From: Chitinophaga sp. sic0106
GTDB taxonomy: Bacteria; Bacteroidota; Bacteroidia; Chitinophagales; Chitinophagaceae
NCBI RefSeq assembly: GCF_019219075.1
Contig: NZ_JAHUWJ010000012.1
Coordinates: forward strand, 124,001-188,000
Length of the DNA: 64,000 nt
Direction of reading: 5' to 3'
The notes beneath the pieces are model-generated. The model did not search any database and was not told where the DNA came from. It saw only the letters and a list, made by a program, of their open reading frames with translations. Made by a program: the position numbers and the translations under genes. This document shows, piece after piece, positions 16,233-24,832 of this stretch (position 1 is the stretch's first letter; every line of letters starts with the position of its first letter).

Positions 16233-17876
16233 TTAAACCTGGAATACGCCTACGTTAAACTGCTGTTCAACCGGTGCGTTTTCGGCGGCTCTAATACCTT
16301 CGGATATGCGTGACCGTGTTTCCGCGGGGTCGATGATTTCATCGACCCAGAGCCTGGCGGCTGCGTAGTAAGGAGTTGTTTGTGCAGTATACTTTTCAGT
16401 AATATCTGCCAGTAATTTTTTTTCAGCCTCCGGCGAGATTTCTTCTCCTTTGGCTTTCAGCGATGCTACCTGGATCTGTAATAATGTTTTGGCGGCCTGT
16501 TCCCCTCCCATTACCGCAATTTTAGCGGTGGGCCAGGCATAGATAAAGCGGGGATCATAAGCTTTTCCGCACATGGCATAGTTACCGGCACCATAGGAAT
16601 TACCGATGATGATGGTAATTTTTGGCACTACGGAATTGGATACGGCATTGACCAGTTTGGCACCGTCTTTAATAATACCGGCATGTTCGCTTCTGCTGCC
16701 TACCATAAATCCGGTGACATCCTGCAGGAATACGAGCGGTATTTTTTTCTGGTTGCAGTTCATGATGAAGCGGGCAGCTTTATCGGCGCTGTCGTTATAG
16801 ATCACGCCTCCCATCTGCATTTCGCCTTTGCGGCTTTTTACCATTTTCCGCTGGTTGGCCACGATGCCTACGGCCCAGCCATCTACGCGGGCATAGCCAC
16901 AGATGATGCTTTTGCCATAGTCTTCTTTGTACTGATCAAATTCAGAACCATCCACTATGCATTTGATCAGTTCCAGCATGTCGTAAGGCTTGGTACTTTC
17001 AGCGGGCAGGATGCTGTAGATTTTATCTGCCGCCACCTGCGGTGCTACCGGGGTGATACGATCGAATCCTGCGCCGGCGTTATGTCCCAGCTTACTCACG
17101 ATGCGTTTTACCTGGTCAAGGCATTCTTCATCGGTTTTAAATTTGTAGTCGGCGATACCGGATATTTCGGTATGTGTAACAGCACCTCCTAACGTTTCCG
17201 CATCTACGTCTTCCCCGATGGCGGCTTTAACGAGATAAGGACCGGCGAGGAAGATGGAGCCGTTGCCTTCCACCATCAGCACCTCATCGCTCATGATGGG
17301 CAGGTAGGCGCCGCCAGCCACGCAGCTGCCCATTACTGCGGCAATCTGAGTGATGCCCATGGCGCTCATGCGGGCATTATTACGGAAAATGCGGCCAAAG
17401 TGTTCTTTGTCCGGGAAGATTTCATCCTGCATGGGGAGAAATACTCCTGCACTATCTACCAGGTAGATCACGGGAAGGTGATTTTCCATGGCGATTTCCT
17501 GCAGGCGAAGATTTTTTTTGCCGGTGAGCGGAAACCATGCGCCGGCCTTTACCGTCATATCGTTGGCTACAATCATGCACTGGCGGCCGCTGACATAGCC
17601 GATGCCTCCTACGGTACCGGCTGCGGGGCAGCCACCATATTCCGGGTACATGTCGTAAGCAGCAAAGGAGCCGATTTCGGTAAAGGTGCTGTTGTCGTCG
17701 ATCAGGTATTGGATACGTTCGCGTGCGGTGAGTTTACCACGCTGACGTACTTTTTCGAGGCTTTTTTTACCGCCTCCCTGCTCGATGACGCCCAGGCGTT
17801 GCTTCATAGTACTGACAGCCAGTCGGATGGCATCTTCATTTTTGTTGCTTTCCAGTTCCTGTTGATTCATAACCAT
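16233..17876 (-). CDS. Biotin-dependent acyl-CoA carboxylase, carboxyltransferase (beta) subunit
   Basis: The 547-residue protein is a two-half crotonase-like carboxyltransferase. The N-terminal half has KLTARERIQYLIDD, then VDSAGVFLPMQDEIFPDKEHFGRIF, then GGAYLPIMSDE. The C-terminal half has FLQDVTGFMVGS..EHAGIIKDGAK, IIGNSYGAGNYAMCGKAYDPRF and VMGGEQAA. These boxes resemble methylcrotonyl-CoA carboxylase beta more than propionyl-CoA carboxylase, so branched-chain (leucine or isoprenoid) catabolism is likely. The alpha biotin-carboxylase subunit is not in the window. Substrate assignment is an inference. Confidence 0.9.
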   Translation of the reverse strand: MVMNQQELESNKNEDAIRLAVSTMKQRLGVIEQGGGKKSLEKVRQRGKLTARERIQYLIDDNSTFTEIGSFAAYDMYPEYGGCPAAGTVGGIGYVSGRQCMIVANDMTVKAGAWFPLTGKKNLRLQEIAMENHLPVIYLVDSAGVFLPMQDEIFPDKEHFGRIFRNNARMSAMGITQIAAVMGSCVAGGAYLPIMSDEVLMVEGNGSIFLAGPYLVKAAIGEDVDAETLGGAVTHTEISGIADYKFKTDEECLDQVKRIVSKLGHNAGAGFDRITPVAPQVAADKIYSILPAESTKPYDMLELIKCIVDGSEFDQYKEDYGKSIICGYARVDGWAVGIVANQRKMVKSRKGEMQMGGVIYNDSADKAARFIMNCNQKKIPLVFLQDVTGFMVGSRSEHAGIIKDGAKLVNAVSNSVVPKITIIIGNSYGAGNYAMCGKAYDPRFIYAWPTAKIAVMGGEQAAKTLLQIQVASLKAKGEEISPEAEKKLLADITEKYTAQTTPYYAAARLWVDEIIDPAETRSRISEGIRAAENAPVEQQFNVGVFQV

Positions 17877-17929
17877 GGTATTTTTTGTAAATTACGAATA
17901 ACAAGAATCAATTCCTTAATCTTTCGGGT

Positions 17930-18388
17930 ATGTCATTTACAAAACATGTTGCCGATTCCCTGGAAAGGCTGTATAACGGAGAACCATGGATAGGGGTCAC
18001 TTTTAAAGAGCATCTGATCCGCGTAGATGCTGATACGGCTGTAAAACGAATCCACGATTCCAATTGTATCTGGCAGATCGTCAATCACCTGATCTGGTGG
18101 CACCAGCGGGTGGACCGGTTTCTGCACCATGAAGCGCCGGAGCAGGATGGTGACCTCCCCGATTTTTATTTACCGGAAAACCATGGTCCTGATAACTGGC
18201 ATGGGGCGCTGGGGCGACTGGAGCATTCCTTTGGTACCATGTCAGCCACTATCCGGCAATTTCCGGATGCGGAATTATTTGATACCCTCGCGGGCACGGA
18301 TAACCAGGCCATCTACTACATGCAGGGCCTGATTGATCATGATGCCTATCACCTGGGGCAAATTGTATTATTGCATAAGTACAGCTAA
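17930..18388 (+). CDS. DinB-family four-helix-bundle protein
   Basis: The 152-residue protein has the DinB/YfiT metal-binding helical bundle pattern, with histidines in NHLIWWHQ (~residues 49-55) and in DHDAYHLGQIVLL near the C-terminus. Family members are metal-dependent thiol transferases or proteins of unknown role. It is a single-gene unit divergent from the carboxylase. Its 3' end faces the MarR-GNAT gene 19 bases away. Confidence 0.85.
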   Translation: MSFTKHVADSLERLYNGEPWIGVTFKEHLIRVDADTAVKRIHDSNCIWQIVNHLIWWHQRVDRFLHHEAPEQDGDLPDFYLPENHGPDNWHGALGRLEHSFGTMSATIRQFPDAELFDTLAGTDNQAIYYMQGLIDHDAYHLGQIVLLHKYS

Positions 18389-18407
18389 CGGGCAGGGCTA
18401 TCCGCAG

Positions 18408-19337
18408 TCAGACCAGATCCTTATCGTAGCGCTGCTCATATAATTGCTGTCCCCACATTTGCATCAGCTTCTCTCCTGTTTTTCTGAAACCACTTTGTTT
18501 AAAGAGGGCGCCGGCCTGTTCCTGTATGCTGGTAGTCATCAGGTATACGGTCTGGTAATATTTTTCTTTGGAGAAGGCAAGGGCCTCCTCTAGCAGCCGT
18601 TTCCCAATGCTGAGGCCCCGGTAGTCGGGGTGTACCACAAACCAGCGCAGCTGTGCCAGCTGTCTGGTTGCGCCTACGACGGCAATGGAGCCAATAATTT
18701 TCCCATTGGCCACCGCCAGGATGATACGGTCTTTTGCCGGCGAGTAAGTGCTCAGGAATTCCGCGAAGGTTTTACATACATGTGCTTCAAACTCCAGGTT
18801 ATAGCCTGCTTCGCGGGCATAGAGTTCCCCGTGGAGGTGAATGAGGTAGCCTATGTCGCCGGGGAGCAGCTGGTGGCGGAAGCTCACTTCCGGCGTACCG
18901 TCGCTATCCCCTTTCAGCAGCTGGCGGATGGCTGTCATGGCCGTGGCCAGTTGCTCCTGCTGGCGCACATTCAGTGGCTGCAGGAGTTGCAGGACATTAT
19001 CGCGGGAGGCCATTTGCAGGTCTACCAGTATATGTTTTCCTTGTTCGGTGGGATGTAAAGCAAAGCTGCGGGCATCAGTACGTGACGGAGCGCGGCTGGC
19101 AAGGCCTTGTTTCTCCAGCGACCTTATAATACGCGTGAGATAACCGGGGTCTGTATTGGTGGCTGTAGCCAGCTGTCCTGCATTCGGGTGCTGGTTAACG
19201 GATATTTCCGACAGAATCCGGATTTCGGCACCGGAAAGTGAATGGGTACTGCGATGTGCGTTCAGCGTAGCCGCAACTGATTCATAGAATGTGTGGAATT
19301 CGGATACGGTATCGGCTATGTTATTCAAATCAGGCAT
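18408..19337 (-). CDS. Bifunctional MarR-type regulator and GNAT acetyltransferase
   Basis: I chose the ATG at 19337, where the MarR domain begins (MPDLNNIADTVSEF); an in-frame start at 19385 would add 16 residues. The 309-residue protein has an N-terminal MarR winged helix (LSGAEIRILSEI, GQLATATNTDPGYLTRIIRSLEKQGL, the DARSFALHPTEQG wing). A complete GNAT domain follows from about residue 150, with the acetyl-CoA loop VVHPDYRGLSIGKRLLEEAL. Such fusions sense or modify a small amine or toxin and regulate nearby genes. A TTGAC/GTCAA palindrome lies in the gap shared with the divergent symporter gene, which is a plausible target. Confidence 0.9.
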   Translation of the reverse strand: MPDLNNIADTVSEFHTFYESVAATLNAHRSTHSLSGAEIRILSEISVNQHPNAGQLATATNTDPGYLTRIIRSLEKQGLASRAPSRTDARSFALHPTEQGKHILVDLQMASRDNVLQLLQPLNVRQQEQLATAMTAIRQLLKGDSDGTPEVSFRHQLLPGDIGYLIHLHGELYAREAGYNLEFEAHVCKTFAEFLSTYSPAKDRIILAVANGKIIGSIAVVGATRQLAQLRWFVVHPDYRGLSIGKRLLEEALAFSKEKYYQTVYLMTTSIQEQAGALFKQSGFRKTGEKLMQMWGQQLYEQRYDKDLV

Positions 19338-19394
19338 AGCGAGTTGTTTATCAATAAAAATCACTATATAATTTGACATCAGCAAATTTATTAT

Positions 19395-19407
19395 TTGACC
19401 ATGTCAA
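19395..19407. promoter_or_regulatory. Candidate operator between MarR-GNAT and symporter genes
   Basis: TTGAC and GTCAA are perfectly complementary around the 3-base spacer CAT, within an AT-rich gap. A further ATTTGAC half-site lies at 19371-19377. This placement between divergent genes fits MarR autoregulation. Confidence 0.45.
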
Positions 19408-19440
19408 TAATCAATAGTACGAAAAATACCACTGATTGCA

Positions 19441-19448
19441 TATATTTG
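19441..19448 (+). promoter_or_regulatory. Candidate -7 promoter element of symporter gene
   Basis: TATATTTG matches TAnnTTTG and ends 21 bases before the symporter ATG. No TTTG is seen at the right distance upstream. Confidence 0.5.
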
Positions 19449-19469
19449 AATGCTAACTAAATTGGATAC

Positions 19470-20924
19470 ATGTCGCCAGCCTTATTATTTTCGTTTGTTG
19501 TTGCTTATTTCGTCATACTGCTGATTGTAGCCTGGTATACCGGCCGGAATTCAAACAACGAGTCATTTTTCATCGGGAACCGCAACAGCAACTGGATGCT
19601 GGTTGCATTTGGAATGATAGGTACCTCATTGAGCGGGGTGACCTTTGTGAGTGTACCGGGAGCCGTGGGCCGCGATGCCTTTACCTATTTCCAGATTACG
19701 CTGGGATACCTGATTGGTTACCTGACGATCGCTTATGTGCTGATACCACTGTTTTACCGGTTGCAGCTCACCTCTATTTATAATTACCTGAATACGCGAT
19801 TTGGGAAAGCTTCCTACAAAACAGGTGCTTCTTTCTTTATTTTATCCAGGACCCTGGGTGCTACTGCCCGCCTGTTCCTCGTGGTGCGCATTCTGCAGGA
19901 AACGATCCTGCAGAATTTTGGGGTACCGTTTATTGTTACCACCCTCATCATCCTGGTGATGATTCTCGTGTATACGTACGAGGGAGGGGTAAAAACAATT
20001 GTATATACTGATACCCTGCAAACCACGTGTATGCTGGCGGGACTGATCATTTGCGTGGGGTATATTCTCCATACCATGGATTTCAGTTTTGGGGAGAGTA
20101 TAACGGCCATGCGTGAACGTGGTCTCACCAGGATCTTTGAAACTGATCCGAACAGCAAGCTATTTTTCGTGAAGCAGATCGTTGCCGGTGCGTTTATAAC
20201 GATTACCATGACCGGTCTTGATCAGGAGATGATGCAAAAAAACATTTCGGTGACTACCATGAAGGATTCTCAGAAAAACGTGGTATCGCTGGGCTTTATC
20301 ATGCTGGTGGTAATTGGGTTGTTCCTCTTTCTGGGGGGCTTGCTGCACCTATATGGTGCGCAGGTGGGCGTTACGGCTTCCGGCGACAAGCTGTTCCCTG
20401 AGCTGGCACTGCATCACATGCCACCGGTGATTTCGGTGATCTTCATTATTGCATTGATATCTGCGCTGTTTCCAAGTGCAGATGGTGCTATGACGGCGCT
20501 GACATCTTCCTTTTGCATCGACATCCTTGGCATACAACGCCGCCCGGACTGGGATGCGGCCAAACAGAAAAAAGTAAGGCAACGGGTGCATCTGACGATG
20601 GCATTTGTGTTTTTGCTGTTTGTGCTGGTGTTTGAATGGATCGATAACCAGAGTATGATCGGGGTGATCCTTAAAATAGCGGCTTATACCTACGGGCCTT
20701 TACTGGGGCTGTTTACCTTTGGTATTTTCAGCAAGCGGATTGTAAACGACAAGCTGGTGCCGGTGATATGCGTGATTGCACCGCTGTTATGCCTCGTGGT
20801 GGACAACAACCAGGAACTGCTGTTTGGCAAGTTCCAGATTGGCCTGGAGCTGTTGGTAATAAATGGTTTCTTTACTTATATTGGTCTGCTGCTGATCAGC
20901 CGCAGAGCGGATTCCAAGGCTTAG
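19470..20924 (+). CDS. Sodium:solute symporter (SSS family)
   Basis: The 484-residue protein has about 13 membrane helices. It shows the SSS core signature MLVAFGMIGTSLSGVTFVSVPG in helix 2, the GRNSNNESFFIGNR loop before it, and SALFPSADGAMTALTSSF in the helix corresponding to the sodium site. It co-transports Na+ with a sugar, amino acid, vitamin or organic acid; the ligand is not readable. The last five residues (ADSKA) lie within an inverted repeat shared with the convergent KirBac gene, and the two stop codons overlap. Confidence 0.92.
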   Translation: MSPALLFSFVVAYFVILLIVAWYTGRNSNNESFFIGNRNSNWMLVAFGMIGTSLSGVTFVSVPGAVGRDAFTYFQITLGYLIGYLTIAYVLIPLFYRLQLTSIYNYLNTRFGKASYKTGASFFILSRTLGATARLFLVVRILQETILQNFGVPFIVTTLIILVMILVYTYEGGVKTIVYTDTLQTTCMLAGLIICVGYILHTMDFSFGESITAMRERGLTRIFETDPNSKLFFVKQIVAGAFITITMTGLDQEMMQKNISVTTMKDSQKNVVSLGFIMLVVIGLFLFLGGLLHLYGAQVGVTASGDKLFPELALHHMPPVISVIFIIALISALFPSADGAMTALTSSFCIDILGIQRRPDWDAAKQKKVRQRVHLTMAFVFLLFVLVFEWIDNQSMIGVILKIAAYTYGPLLGLFTFGIFSKRIVNDKLVPVICVIAPLLCLVVDNNQELLFGKFQIGLELLVINGFFTYIGLLLISRRADSKA

Positions 20925-20939
20925 GCCTGGGAATCCGCT
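20906..20939. terminator. Coding hairpin containing both convergent stop codons
   Basis: The 15 bases at 20906-20920 pair with 20925-20939 with one mismatch. The 4-base loop (TTAG) holds the symporter TAG and the KirBac TAA (minus strand). There is no long T tract, so terminator function is an inference. Confidence 0.7.
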
Positions 20940-21886
20940 GCCTCGGTGGCACTTAGTTTGTGGAGATCCAGGATGGTATAATCTCCGTTTTTACTCATCC
21001 GGTACATGGGTATAAATTTCCGGTTGAACTCAATTTCTTCAAAAGTATAAGAGGTACGCTGCTGCACCATGTTGGAATATACATCGTTGAAACCTCGCAC
21101 CAGCACGTACAGTTCCACATCTGCACTTTTCATATCTGCTGCGCTGAGTCCCAGTAAAGGACTGGCCTCATCAATCGGATGTACCACCGTCCAGTTCATG
21201 GAAAGGCTGTCCACCCGCTTTCTTTCCAGCGGCAAATCATAGTATTTATAGAGCTGCTCTCCGTTTTCTTCCACCAGAATGGACAGGTTGACCTGTATCA
21301 CTACATCGGTGAGCACATGATAATCTTTATGTGATACGAGCCGGAACATGAGGCCGGTTTTACCTCTGTACGGGGCTATCAGCGCGGTGTCGCTGAAAAG
21401 CAGGTGTGCCCTTGGGCGGGAAAAGCGGCCATAGAGCAGGCCCGTAACAATGGCGAAAGAGAGGAAGCCCGTCATAGCTTCGATGGAGGCGACGAAATTG
21501 GCGCCGTCCCCAATGGGGTTTACACGGCCATAGCCAACGGTAGTAAAGGTTTCGGTGCTGAAGAAGTAGAGCTCTTTAAATCGTTGCCAGGTGGTGGTGC
21601 CGATAACTCCCTGAAGTTGTTCAGGGCCTATCAGCCAGTAAAGACCGGTGTAAAACAGGTTTACTCCAAAATAAAAAAGTAGCAGGAAGGAAACAAAGTG
21701 CCATACAGGAACGTTGAGCAACGCATGATAAATGCTGTAGCGGTGCAGGAAATCGTTGCCTTCGCGGCGGAGGTTAAAGCTACCGTCCCGATTGATAAAA
21801 CGGCCACCATAGCCGGCTGCATTGGCGCCCAGGCCGGTATCCTCATTGGTTTTAGAAAATGGATTGATTCTTTTAAGCAGGGCCAT
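20921..21886 (-). CDS. Inward-rectifier potassium channel (KirBac type)
   Basis: The 321-residue protein has a slide-helix region, TM1 at about 60-85, a pore helix with selectivity filter TVGYG at residues 116-120, TM2 at about 130-152, and a C-terminal immunoglobulin-like cytosolic domain (LMFRLVSHKDYHVLTDVVIQV..., DLPLERKRVDSLSMNW). This is the full bacterial Kir architecture: a tetrameric K+ channel gated by the cytosolic ring and lipids. It ends overlapping the symporter gene by 4 bases in convergent orientation. I see no reason to doubt it is functional. Confidence 0.93.
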   Translation of the reverse strand: MALLKRINPFSKTNEDTGLGANAAGYGGRFINRDGSFNLRREGNDFLHRYSIYHALLNVPVWHFVSFLLLFYFGVNLFYTGLYWLIGPEQLQGVIGTTTWQRFKELYFFSTETFTTVGYGRVNPIGDGANFVASIEAMTGFLSFAIVTGLLYGRFSRPRAHLLFSDTALIAPYRGKTGLMFRLVSHKDYHVLTDVVIQVNLSILVEENGEQLYKYYDLPLERKRVDSLSMNWTVVHPIDEASPLLGLSAADMKSADVELYVLVRGFNDVYSNMVQQRTSYTFEEIEFNRKFIPMYRMSKNGDYTILDLHKLSATEAADSQA

Positions 21887-21978
21887 AGACCATTAAATTA
21901 TTTGGTAAAGCTAGAAAGAAATTACATCCAATAAGCAGGATCTCACAGGTGACAGCCCCGGGAGAGCCTGAAAATATT

Positions 21979-21986
21979 TATCTTTG
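21979..21986 (+). promoter_or_regulatory. Candidate -7 promoter element of DEAD-box helicase
   Basis: TATCTTTG is an exact TAnnTTTG match, ending 23 bases before the ATG at 22010. No clear TTTG lies at -33. Confidence 0.55.
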
Positions 21987-22009
21987 TCGTTCATTTTTAT
22001 AGCAGCGTA

Positions 22010-23350
22010 ATGACATTTCGTGATTTAAACCTGAATTCATCTTTGTTAAATGCCCTGGACGACCTGGGGATTCAGCAACCTACCACCATACAGCAGCGCG
22101 CGTTTTCCGTGATCATGTCCGGCCAGGATGTGTGCGGCATTGCGCAAACAGGTACCGGTAAAACCTTTGCCTACCTGTTGCCTACCCTGCGCCTTTTCAA
22201 ATTTTCCAAGGAGAAACATCCGCAGATGCTCATCCTGGTGCCTACCAGGGAGCTGGTGGTACAGGTGGTGGAGTCCATCAAAAAGCTGACAACGTATATG
22301 AGCGTGGAAGTGCTGGGACTCTACGGCGGCGTGAACATGAACCCGCAGATGGCGGCAGCGAAAGAAAAGACAGATATTATTGTGGCCACACCGGGTCGCC
22401 TATACGATGTTATTCTGAGTGGCGCCGTGAAGATGAAAGGTATTAAGCGGTTGGTGATTGATGAAATGGATGAGATGCTGAACCTGGGATTCCGGACGCA
22501 GATTCAGAATATTATGGGTCTGTTACCGGAGAGACGTCAGAACCTGCTGTTCTCCGCTACTATCACAGAGGATGTGGAGAAGCTGATCGAAACGCACTTT
22601 GATAATCCTGCCCGTATTGAGGCAGCGCCTACCGGCACTCCTTTGGAGAATATTGACCAGCGGGTATATCGTATCCCTAACTTCAATACAAAGCTCAACC
22701 TGTTGAAGCTCCTGATTTCCCAGGATGAAACGATGACCAAGACGCTGATTTTCACTGGCACCAAAGCGCTGGCGGACGAGCTGTATGTTTCCCTGAATGA
22801 GCAGTTTCCGGAAAAGATCGGGGTGATCCACAGTAATAAGGAACAGAATCATCGTTTTAATACGGTGAATCAGTTTCAGGCCGGCAATTACCGTTTCCTG
22901 ATTGCTACGGATATTATTGCCCGTGGGCTTGACATTGCGGAGGTAACGCATGTGATTAACTTTGATACGCCGGAAGTACCGGAAAATTATATTCACCGTA
23001 TTGGCCGTACTGGCCGTGCCGATAAAAAGGGTATTGCCATATTACTGACGAAGGATTCGGAGCTGGAGCAACTGGAAGCTATTGAAGGACTGATGAACTA
23101 TCAGATTCCTGAAATGGCGCTGCCAGCGGACCTGGAGATCTCTGATGTGTTGACCGAGGATGAGAAGCCGAAGGTACAGATGCGCAATGTGCTGATAAAA
23201 ATGCCTAAGCTGGAAGATTTCGGGCCTGCATTTCATGAGAAATCGGCCAAGAATCAGAAGGTGAACAAAAAGGTAAGCCATAAAGACAAGATGATGCTGA
23301 AGTACGGCAAACCTAAGAAAAGGGGCGCCAAGCCTAAGCGGAAGCGCTAA
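22010..23350 (+). CDS. DEAD-box-family ATP-dependent RNA helicase
   Basis: The 446-residue protein has all helicase motifs in order: Q motif (FRDLNLN...TTIQQRAF), I AQTGTGKT, Ia PTRELVVQ, Ib TPGRL, II DEMD (residues 151-154) in place of DEAD, III SAT, V ATDIIARGLDI, and VI HRIGRTGR. A ~90-residue basic C-terminal tail follows, rich in Lys/Arg (KPKKRGAKPKRKR), typical of RNA-binding helicases of cold or ribosome biogenesis function. It is a single-gene unit with its own promoter and terminator. Confidence 0.96.
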   Translation: MTFRDLNLNSSLLNALDDLGIQQPTTIQQRAFSVIMSGQDVCGIAQTGTGKTFAYLLPTLRLFKFSKEKHPQMLILVPTRELVVQVVESIKKLTTYMSVEVLGLYGGVNMNPQMAAAKEKTDIIVATPGRLYDVILSGAVKMKGIKRLVIDEMDEMLNLGFRTQIQNIMGLLPERRQNLLFSATITEDVEKLIETHFDNPARIEAAPTGTPLENIDQRVYRIPNFNTKLNLLKLLISQDETMTKTLIFTGTKALADELYVSLNEQFPEKIGVIHSNKEQNHRFNTVNQFQAGNYRFLIATDIIARGLDIAEVTHVINFDTPEVPENYIHRIGRTGRADKKGIAILLTKDSELEQLEAIEGLMNYQIPEMALPADLEISDVLTEDEKPKVQMRNVLIKMPKLEDFGPAFHEKSAKNQKVNKKVSHKDKMMLKYGKPKKRGAKPKRKR

Positions 23351-23380
23351 ACATACGATGTCGGACAATGACGCAAATAG

Positions 23381-23407
23381 CCCTACCCATCCGTGGTAGG
23401 GTTTTTT
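23381..23407 (+). terminator. Intrinsic terminator of helicase gene
   Basis: CCCTACC at 23381-23387 pairs with GGTAGGG at 23395-23401 (7-base loop) and is followed by six T. Confidence 0.85.
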
Positions 23408-23505
23408 GTTAACGATTTATTAATTCATAGTACTAAAGTGCTAGTGGGTGAGTTAGTAATAATGATGTATGGCCAAATATTACTATCTGGCTAATTTTTT
23501 ACTAT

Positions 23506-24030
23506 ATGGAATCCATGACTATGTTTACTCGCTTAATGACCATTGGTCTACTGACCACAGCAAGTTTTGCAGCGCAGGCGCAAACAAATCATCCGGACAG
23601 CAAACAGGACATCCTGGAGGCAAAATTCAAGATCCACACTTTAAACTGTGAGAAGGACCCCAATGGGACGATGAGCGTCAGGATAGGATTTCATAACTAT
23701 AATGACGACAAGGACTACATCCTGGCCTCTAACGACAATGTAGAAAAATGGGCCAATGTATGGGAGAAGAAGATCCCATTAACAATGAGCGGTGAAAAGT
23801 ATAAGCTGGAGGACATCCAGGATACGTTTATCCGGGTGTTTGTAAATCCACCTACCCGCAACAAGCTGGACCTGGATTGTACGATTGCCATCCGTTTTAC
23901 AGATGGTGAGAAAACAAAAGTTTTCAATAAGACCTTTACCAATGTAACGGTTATGTCGGATACAGCGGTACGCTTTGTAGAGGTGACGGATTTATCCCTG
24001 AAAAAGAAGAAGCAGGACAAAGCACAGTAA
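23506..24030 (+). CDS. Secreted protein of unknown function
   Basis: The 174-residue protein has a signal peptide (MFTRLMTIGLLTTASFAAQAQ from the third methionine); ATGs at 23506, 23515 and 23521 are all possible starts. The mature part is about 150 residues, predicted mainly beta (KFKIHTLNCEKDPNGTMSVRIGFHNY...), with two cysteines and a lysine-rich tail (KKKKQDK). I do not recognise a family. It is a single-gene unit with a terminator. Confidence 0.75.
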   Translation: MESMTMFTRLMTIGLLTTASFAAQAQTNHPDSKQDILEAKFKIHTLNCEKDPNGTMSVRIGFHNYNDDKDYILASNDNVEKWANVWEKKIPLTMSGEKYKLEDIQDTFIRVFVNPPTRNKLDLDCTIAIRFTDGEKTKVFNKTFTNVTVMSDTAVRFVEVTDLSLKKKKQDKAQ

Positions 24031-24054
24031 AGATAAGGCCTGAAGGGCGTGTGT

Positions 24055-24090
24055 ATCGGGTCGTTGCGTTCATGGGCGGCCCGATTTTTT
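24055..24090 (+). terminator. Intrinsic terminator
   Basis: ATCGGGTCG at 24055-24063 pairs with CGGCCCGAT at 24077-24085 (one wobble), followed by a T run to 24090. Confidence 0.85.
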
Positions 24091-24143
24091 TAAACTTTAT
24101 TGCCTAAAATTTATATTTACAGGAACGTAAAACGTACTTGTAA

Positions 24144-24689
24144 ATGGAAACCTATATTGCCTTATTAAGGGGGATCAATGTAAGCGGGCATAAGATCATT
24201 AAGATGGAAGTGCTTCGCGCAATTTTTGAGTCGATGGGATTTGAAAATGTCCGAACCTATATTCAGAGTGGCAATGTCATCTTCCTAAGTAAAAAAACCA
24301 GGGAACAAACTTTATTAAAAAAGATAACAGGCACGCTGGAAGCCCGGCTAGGCTACCCGGTAGCAATACTGCTACGCACGCCAGCTGAGCTGCAGGCAAT
24401 TGTGGAGTCGCACCCTTACGGACCTATCACTCCTGATGATCCACGCAAGCTATATGTGGCCTTTGTACAGGACCTTTCCGACGCTGCGCTGCATCCGGGA
24501 TTTCTTTCCCTGCAAACTCCCGGCGAGGATTATACGATTAGTGGCCGGGAAATTTACATCTCCATAGACAAAAACCACCCAAAACCATTATTCAGCAATG
24601 TGCTGGCTGAAAAAAAGCTAAAAACCATCTCCACCACCCGAAATTGGGCTACCGTTAACAAATTACTCCGGCTTTCAACCGAAGTGTAA
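24144..24689 (+). CDS. DUF1697-family protein
   Basis: The 181-residue protein matches the DUF1697 pattern along its length: YIALLRGINVSGHKIIKMEVLR at the start, ENVRTYIQSGNVIF at about 35-48, YPVAILLRTPAEL, and the C-terminal TTRNWATVNKLL. The family is widespread, cytosolic, and without known function. It is a single gene. A near-consensus promoter element TATATTTA lies at 24112-24119. Confidence 0.9.
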   Translation: METYIALLRGINVSGHKIIKMEVLRAIFESMGFENVRTYIQSGNVIFLSKKTREQTLLKKITGTLEARLGYPVAILLRTPAELQAIVESHPYGPITPDDPRKLYVAFVQDLSDAALHPGFLSLQTPGEDYTISGREIYISIDKNHPKPLFSNVLAEKKLKTISTTRNWATVNKLLRLSTEV

Positions 24690-24832
24690 CTTTTTTGTTA
24701 ACGATTTTTAAATTTCTGGTACCATCCCGCCCGTTACCGTGTTTGATTACCTGTGAAAAGTAGTTGCTAATACAACTAACATGTAACAGTTAGCAAAAAA
24801 ATCAAGGAATTACAACGGTAAATTAGAAATTA

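Noticed and set aside
23402..24707. Seventeen identical bases (a T run plus GTTAACGATTT) at 23402-23418 and 24691-24707
   Set aside because: The first copy includes the T tract of a terminator and the match is short and AT-rich; chance or a shared trailer is enough.
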